This document shows positions 40,979-43,890 of a stretch of 43,890 bases of DNA, in pieces. The translations under genes and the position numbers were made by a program. Numbering within the stretch: the stretch's first letter is position 1; the number at the start of each line of letters is the position of its first letter. Below the pieces are notes generated by a model. It did not search any database. It had not been told where the DNA came from and was given only the letters and a program-made list of their open reading frames with translations. The stretch is from SIG672 sp045605765 (GTDB lineage: Bacteria > Bacillota > Clostridia > Oscillospirales > CAG-272), in assembly GCA_045605765.1 (NCBI GenBank), contig JAZUQQ010000025.1, positions 1 through 43,890 on the forward strand, given 5' to 3'.

Positions 40979-41743
40979 CTAAGCTTTTTTATATATTTTC
41001 TTTCGAGTTGATAAAATTGAAATGATAATTATAGAAGTTACAAGCATTATGCTTATCCACTGCGACGTTGAAATACCGATAAGTGCTCCGCGTTCTTTAT
41101 CGCCTCTAAAAAATTCGAGAATAAATCTGATTATAGAGTATGAAAAAGTATAAATTTTTACACTTAAAAGTCGTTTGCACGGATTTTTCAAAAAAATCGA
41201 GAGTAATACTGTAAAAAGTATTAAAAGAAGCAGAGCTTCAATGAGCTGAACGGGAAGAAGCGGTACTCCGAGCGGTGTTGTTCCTGCACTTACTTTATAA
41301 GTATAGCTGAAAGGTCCATCGTAGCGTATACCGTAACAGCATCCTGCAAAAAAACAACCAACACGTCCGATTGCGTGTCCGAGCGGTAAAACTACTGCAA
41401 AAATATCAAGAAAATCAACAGAATTCATTTTATATTGTTTTGAATATATGAAAAGTCCCAGAATTCCCCCGATAAGTCCGCCGTAAAATACGAATCCGCC
41501 TTTAAGTATGGCAATGAAAGAAAGATTATATTCAATTATTTGTTTCCAAGATACCGCGATAAAGAGGAGCTTAGCTCCTATTCCCGCGCCTATAATCGTG
41601 TAAGCTCCGCACGAGACTATGTCAAAAATAGGAATGTTTCTCTTTTTTGTAATAGCTATTGCTACCAGTCCGGCGCATAAAATTCCTGTATAAAAAAATA
41701 TTCCGTATAAAGGGATATCTCTTCCAAAAATAGTGAAATACAT
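40979..41743 (-). CDS. lgt: Prolipoprotein diacylglyceryl transferase (variant motifs)
   Basis: 254 aa with seven membrane helices. Lgt attaches diacylglycerol to the lipobox Cys of prelipoproteins. Family marks are PLYGIFFYTGIL, FVFYGGLIGG, GHAIGRVGCFFAGCCYG and IRFILEFFRGD. Compared with E. coli, the HGG His (His103) is Tyr and the Asn of GRxGNF (Asn146) is Cys, while both Arg residues (143 and 239 equivalents) are kept. This variant form is seen in clostridial homologues. The ATG at 41743 has GGAG 5 nt upstream. At least six lipoproteins in this window need such an enzyme, but this one may be a paralogue. Confidence 0.85.
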   Translation of the reverse strand: MYFTIFGRDIPLYGIFFYTGILCAGLVAIAITKKRNIPIFDIVSCGAYTIIGAGIGAKLLFIAVSWKQIIEYNLSFIAILKGGFVFYGGLIGGILGLFIYSKQYKMNSVDFLDIFAVVLPLGHAIGRVGCFFAGCCYGIRYDGPFSYTYKVSAGTTPLGVPLLPVQLIEALLLLILFTVLLSIFLKNPCKRLLSVKIYTFSYSIIRFILEFFRGDKERGALIGISTSQWISIMLVTSIIIISILSTRKKIYKKA

Positions 41744-41780
41744 ATATACTCCAAGAAACAAAATGGATCAAATTATATAT

Positions 41781-41845
41781 AAAGATGATAAGGGAAAAGT
41801 TGCTCTGATAGGTAACCTTTCCCGTTATTTTATCTTATCATCTTT
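41781..41845. repeat. Nested inverted repeats between lgt and the DUF4190-like gene
   Basis: Outer arms AAAGATGATAAG (41781-41792) and CTTATCATCTTT (41834-41845) are a perfect 12-bp inverted repeat. Inside, GGGAAA (41792-41797) pairs with TTTCCC (41818-41823), extended by GTT/AAC. It ends 3 nt from the stop of the upstream minus-strand gene and may terminate it, though the T-run is poor. Confidence 0.55.
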
Positions 41846-41847
41846 AA

Positions 41848-42129
41848 TCAAAGCGAAGCGGCTGCCGCACCTACGCAAAGAATACAGATTCCGCAGGTGA
41901 AGAAGGTAATTGCAGATATAACCGTCGCGATGATGCCCAAAACGAGCGCAGCGGTTGCGATTCCGCGAGGCTGCTCGTTAGCACGGAGTTGTTTGCCACC
42001 TGCGACTGCGAGGCAAAGTCCGACGATCGAAACCGGAAGAGCGACAATTGAAAAATAGCCGTTCAAGAAGCCGAGAACAATACCGACAATGCCAAGCACG
42101 AATCCCGCAATAGCTTTTCCTTTTCCCAT
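41848..42129 (-). CDS. Small DUF4190-like membrane protein
   Basis: 93 aa. Two glycine-rich hydrophobic hairpins: residues 7-45 (AIAGFVLGIVGIVLGF and LPVSIVGLCLAVAGGKQL) and 55-90 (GIATAALVLGIIATVISA and a Cys-rich end). The GFVLGIVG start and the repeated G-x-x-x-A helix style match DUF4190-type membrane proteins. AAAGGAG precedes the ATG. No function is known. It is probably a single gene followed by lgt about 105 nt downstream. Confidence 0.75.
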   Translation of the reverse strand: MGKGKAIAGFVLGIVGIVLGFLNGYFSIVALPVSIVGLCLAVAGGKQLRANEQPRGIATAALVLGIIATVISAITFFTCGICILCVGAAAASL

Positions 42130-42184
42130 GATGAAACTCCTTTCAAAATATGTATTACAAAGAGCCGAGGCTCTGTTGCACCGA

Positions 42185-42274
42185 TTATTTGTAAGTTTTA
42201 TGTTTGAATAACTTTTTTGTTAATACAAATACAATAAATAATAAAATCAGTAAAACTAAAATTCTCTTTTTCAT
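42185..42274 (-). CDS. Tiny membrane peptide divergent from an XRE repressor
   Basis: 29 aa, starting MKKRILVLLILLFIVFVLTK and ending in a basic tail: one membrane helix between positive ends. AAAGGG lies 7 nt before the ATG. Its promoter (TTGACA, 17 bp, TACACT) overlaps the palindromes read as operators for the divergent XRE gene. The arrangement suggests a small regulated membrane peptide, such as a toxin or stress peptide, but the coding call rests on ribosome site, promoter and hydrophobicity only. Confidence 0.45.
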   Translation of the reverse strand: MKKRILVLLILLFIVFVLTKKLFKHKTYK

Positions 42275-42303
42275 TCTCGATCCCTTTCGACAAACCGACA
42301 AGA

Positions 42304-42347
42304 TGTAACAAATAGTTACATAAATAGTGTAACACAATGTTACACTA
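42304..42347. promoter_or_regulatory. Two matching operator palindromes
   Basis: TGTAAC-5-GTTACA occurs at 42304-42320 and again, within longer arms TAGTGTAAC-5-GTTACACTA, at 42325-42347. The centres are 24 bp apart. The second covers the -10 and spacer of the leftward promoter. The XRE protein at 42443 is the obvious candidate binder. Confidence 0.75.
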
Positions 42348-42354
42348 TTGTCAA
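42326..42354 (-). promoter_or_regulatory. Leftward promoter of the tiny peptide gene
   Basis: TTGACA (42354-42349), 17-bp spacer and TACACT (42331-42326) on the minus strand, overlapped by operator 2. Confidence 0.55.
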
Positions 42355-42376
42355 TAGGTGATTTGCAAAAAATAAT
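42348..42376 (+). promoter_or_regulatory. Rightward promoter of the XRE gene
   Basis: TTGTCA (42348-42353), 17-bp spacer and AATAAT (42371-42376). Its -35 box shares the same bases as the -35 box of the leftward promoter, so the two polymerases would compete. Confidence 0.5.
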
Positions 42377-42442
42377 AAAAACAGAGAGAAATATTTGTTT
42401 TTTACTAACAAAATCAAATTTTTCGCAAAGGAGAGAGTAATT

Positions 42443-42658
42443 ATGCAAAAAATGGTGGGTCTCAAACAGATCAGAAAAAAGAAAGGGTACAGTCAACTTA
42501 AAGTCGCAATGGATCTGAATATAAGCAGGGAAGCCCTGTCGTATTATGAAACAGGAAAGAGAAATCCCGATCTTACGATGCTTATAGCGATGTCGGATTA
42601 TTTCCACGTTTCTATTGACTACTTAATAAGAGGTAAAGATTTTTCTTACGGTGATTGA
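42443..42658 (+). CDS. Small XRE-family repressor
   Basis: 71 aa, essentially one Cro/C1-type helix-turn-helix: LKQIRKKKGYSQLKVAMDLN then ISREALSYYETGKRNPDLTM and FHVSIDYLIRG. I chose the ATG at 42443 because AAAGGAG precedes it; the frame extends upstream without a ribosome site. It has no sensory domain. It is divergent from the tiny peptide gene across two matching palindromes, the classic layout of an autoregulating repressor. Confidence 0.88.
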   Translation: MQKMVGLKQIRKKKGYSQLKVAMDLNISREALSYYETGKRNPDLTMLIAMSDYFHVSIDYLIRGKDFSYGD

Positions 42659-42668
42659 GTTAATTATC

Positions 42669-42697
42669 TTGACATTACTATCTTGATATGGTAAAAT
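42669..42697 (+). promoter_or_regulatory. Promoter of the M29 aminopeptidase gene
   Basis: Perfect TTGACA (42669-42674), 17-bp spacer and TAAAAT (42692-42697), about 57 bp before the ATG. Confidence 0.7.
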
Positions 42698-42753
42698 TTA
42701 AAATATATTAGCCTAAATGAGCTGCTGACAATGAAAGGAATAGTTATATATAA

Positions 42754-43890
42754 ATGAAAAAATCAATTCTCAGAAAATATGCCCGCCTTATAGCCGTTAA
42801 GGGCGGAAGAGTTCAGAAGGGTCAGGACGTTATCATCGCGGCGTCTGTCGAAAATCCCGAATTCGTACAGATGGTGGTCGAGGAATGCTATCGCTGCGGA
42901 GCAAGACGCGTCGAGGTCGATTGGAGCTACCAGCCGATCACGAAAGTAAATATGAAAAAATGCTCGGTCAAGACTCTTTCTTCCGTTGAAAAATGGCAGG
43001 AGGAAAAGTTTAAATGGAAGGTCGAAAAGCTCCCCGTGCATATCTATCTCGAATCTGACGATCCCGATGGACTCAGCGGTATAGATCAAAATAAAAACTC
43101 CAAGGCATCGCAGGCAAGATATAAGATAATCAAGCCTTACCGCGAGGCTATGGAAAATAAGTATCAGTGGTGTATCGCGGCAATTCCGGGCGCAGCCTGG
43201 GCAAAAAAAGTCTTCCCGAACGAGAACAGAAGAAACGCGGTAGAGAAGCTCTGGGAGGCAATTTTAACGGCTTCGAGAGTAAGCGAAGATCCCGTTGCAG
43301 CTTGGGATGAACACAATCGTGACCTCGCTGCAAGATGCGACTATCTTAATTCGCTCGGTCTTGATGCTATTGAATTTAAATCATCTAACGGTACTGACCT
43401 AAAAGTAGGACTCATTGAAGATGCACTCTTTATGGGTGGATCGGAAAAGGCTCTCGGAAGCGGTATTGAGTTCAACCCCAATATCCCGAGCGAAGAGGTT
43501 TTCGTATCTCCGAAAAAGGGAGTTGCGGACGGCATAGTTTACTCGTCCAAGCCGCTTTCCTATCGCGGAGAGCTTATCGATAATTTCAGTGTACGCTTTG
43601 AAAACGGTAAAGCGGTAGAGGTGAAGGCGGAAAAAGGCGAAGAACTCCTTAAAGAGATGATCTCGATGGACGAGGGTGCTCCGTATCTCGGAGAATGTGC
43701 GCTCGTTCCTTACGATAGCCCGATATGCAATACGGGAATACTTTTCTACAATACGCTTTTCGATGAGAATGCCGCTTGTCACCTTGCCCTCGGAGCAGGA
43801 TTTACGAACGTGCTTAAAGATTATGATAAGTACACCGTAAAGGAGTGCTATGAAAAAGGAATAAATGAGTCGATGATCCACGTTGACTTT
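42754..43890 (+). CDS. M29-family aminopeptidase, partial (runs off window)
   Basis: 379 codons are present without a stop; the usual length is about 410 aa, so only the C-terminal end is missing. M29 (AmpS/aminopeptidase T) enzymes are cytoplasmic, two-metal aminopeptidases. Family patterns are VQKGQDVIIAASVENPEFVQ near the start, RVEVDWSY, the central FKSSNGTDLKVGL, FNPNIPSEEVFVSPKKG with a metal-ligand Glu, YLGECALVPYDSPI, and CHLALGAGFTNVL near the end. The ATG at 42754 has AAAGGA at a longish spacing (about 12 nt). Confidence 0.9.
   Translation, partial: MKKSILRKYARLIAVKGGRVQKGQDVIIAASVENPEFVQMVVEECYRCGARRVEVDWSYQPITKVNMKKCSVKTLSSVEKWQEEKFKWKVEKLPVHIYLESDDPDGLSGIDQNKNSKASQARYKIIKPYREAMENKYQWCIAAIPGAAWAKKVFPNENRRNAVEKLWEAILTASRVSEDPVAAWDEHNRDLAARCDYLNSLGLDAIEFKSSNGTDLKVGLIEDALFMGGSEKALGSGIEFNPNIPSEEVFVSPKKGVADGIVYSSKPLSYRGELIDNFSVRFENGKAVEVKAEKGEELLKEMISMDEGAPYLGECALVPYDSPICNTGILFYNTLFDENAACHLALGAGFTNVLKDYDKYTVKECYEKGINESMIHVDF

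Noticed and set aside
42275..42607. Upstream extension of the tiny peptide frame to 140 aa
   Set aside because: It would cross the operators, both promoters and the XRE coding region; only the last 29 codons have a ribosome site.
1..43890. CRISPR arrays, rRNA, phage or transposase genes
   Set aside because: No regularly spaced direct repeats, rRNA-like sequence or recognisable mobile-element enzymes were seen on either strand.

Overview
The window looks like chromosome from an anaerobic, uncultured-type Clostridia (Bacillota) genome. The evidence is strong AGGAGG-type ribosome sites, TTGACA/TATAAT promoters with 17-bp spacers, many Lgt-type lipoproteins, a FakA/FakB fatty-acid kinase pair, clostridial small inverted-repeat elements, a GTP-type PEP carboxykinase and a separate glutaminyl-tRNA synthetase. 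No rRNA, CRISPR, phage module or transposase gene is visible. This is taxonomic inference from content only.

Left part (1-13.4 kb): the first codons of a probable ftsH on the minus strand; an XRE regulator; an inverted-repeat element; a minus-strand operon MarR-FakB-FakA (5023 down to 1924) for exogenous fatty-acid use; gltX-glnS; a small zinc-ribbon membrane protein; pckG; rplJ-rplL behind an L10 leader; and tRNA-Gln(TTG). The tRNA 3' end is duplicated 130 bp downstream around two hairpins, followed by about 0.8 kb of non-coding, repeat-rich sequence.

Middle part (13.5-31.95 kb, all plus strand): first, a four-gene operon encoding an unusual fusion of a YwaF/TMEM164-like membrane domain to an ABC ATPase, an ABC permease, a membrane-anchored protein and a large Ig-like plus beta-helix lipoprotein. 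Then an RDD membrane protein. Then a complete CUT1-type ABC importer (ATPase, two permeases, binding protein), followed after 17 nt by a staphylococcal-nuclease-like lipoprotein and a lipoprotein with tandem OB-fold-like repeats. Last, a barnase-like lipoprotein with its own promoter, a small lipoprotein and a reading frame broken by a stop codon.

Right part (31.98-43.9 kb): a ten-gene minus-strand operon for nucleoside salvage and nucleotide breakdown (tdk-deoC-deoD-deoB-cdd-pdp-udk-two DHH phosphoesterases-surE) converges on the nuclease region at a shared terminator. Beyond it lie a lipase-like hydrolase, a divergent-motif Lgt, a DUF4190-like protein, a tiny membrane peptide divergent from an XRE repressor with two matching operators, and the start of an M29 aminopeptidase that runs off the window.

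The most interesting reading is that surface DNase (SNase-like), surface RNase (barnase-like), OB-fold lipoproteins, an ABC importer and a full salvage operon sit side by side and could form an extracellular nucleic-acid scavenging island. The second is the YwaF-ABC fusion operon, for which I know no described function.
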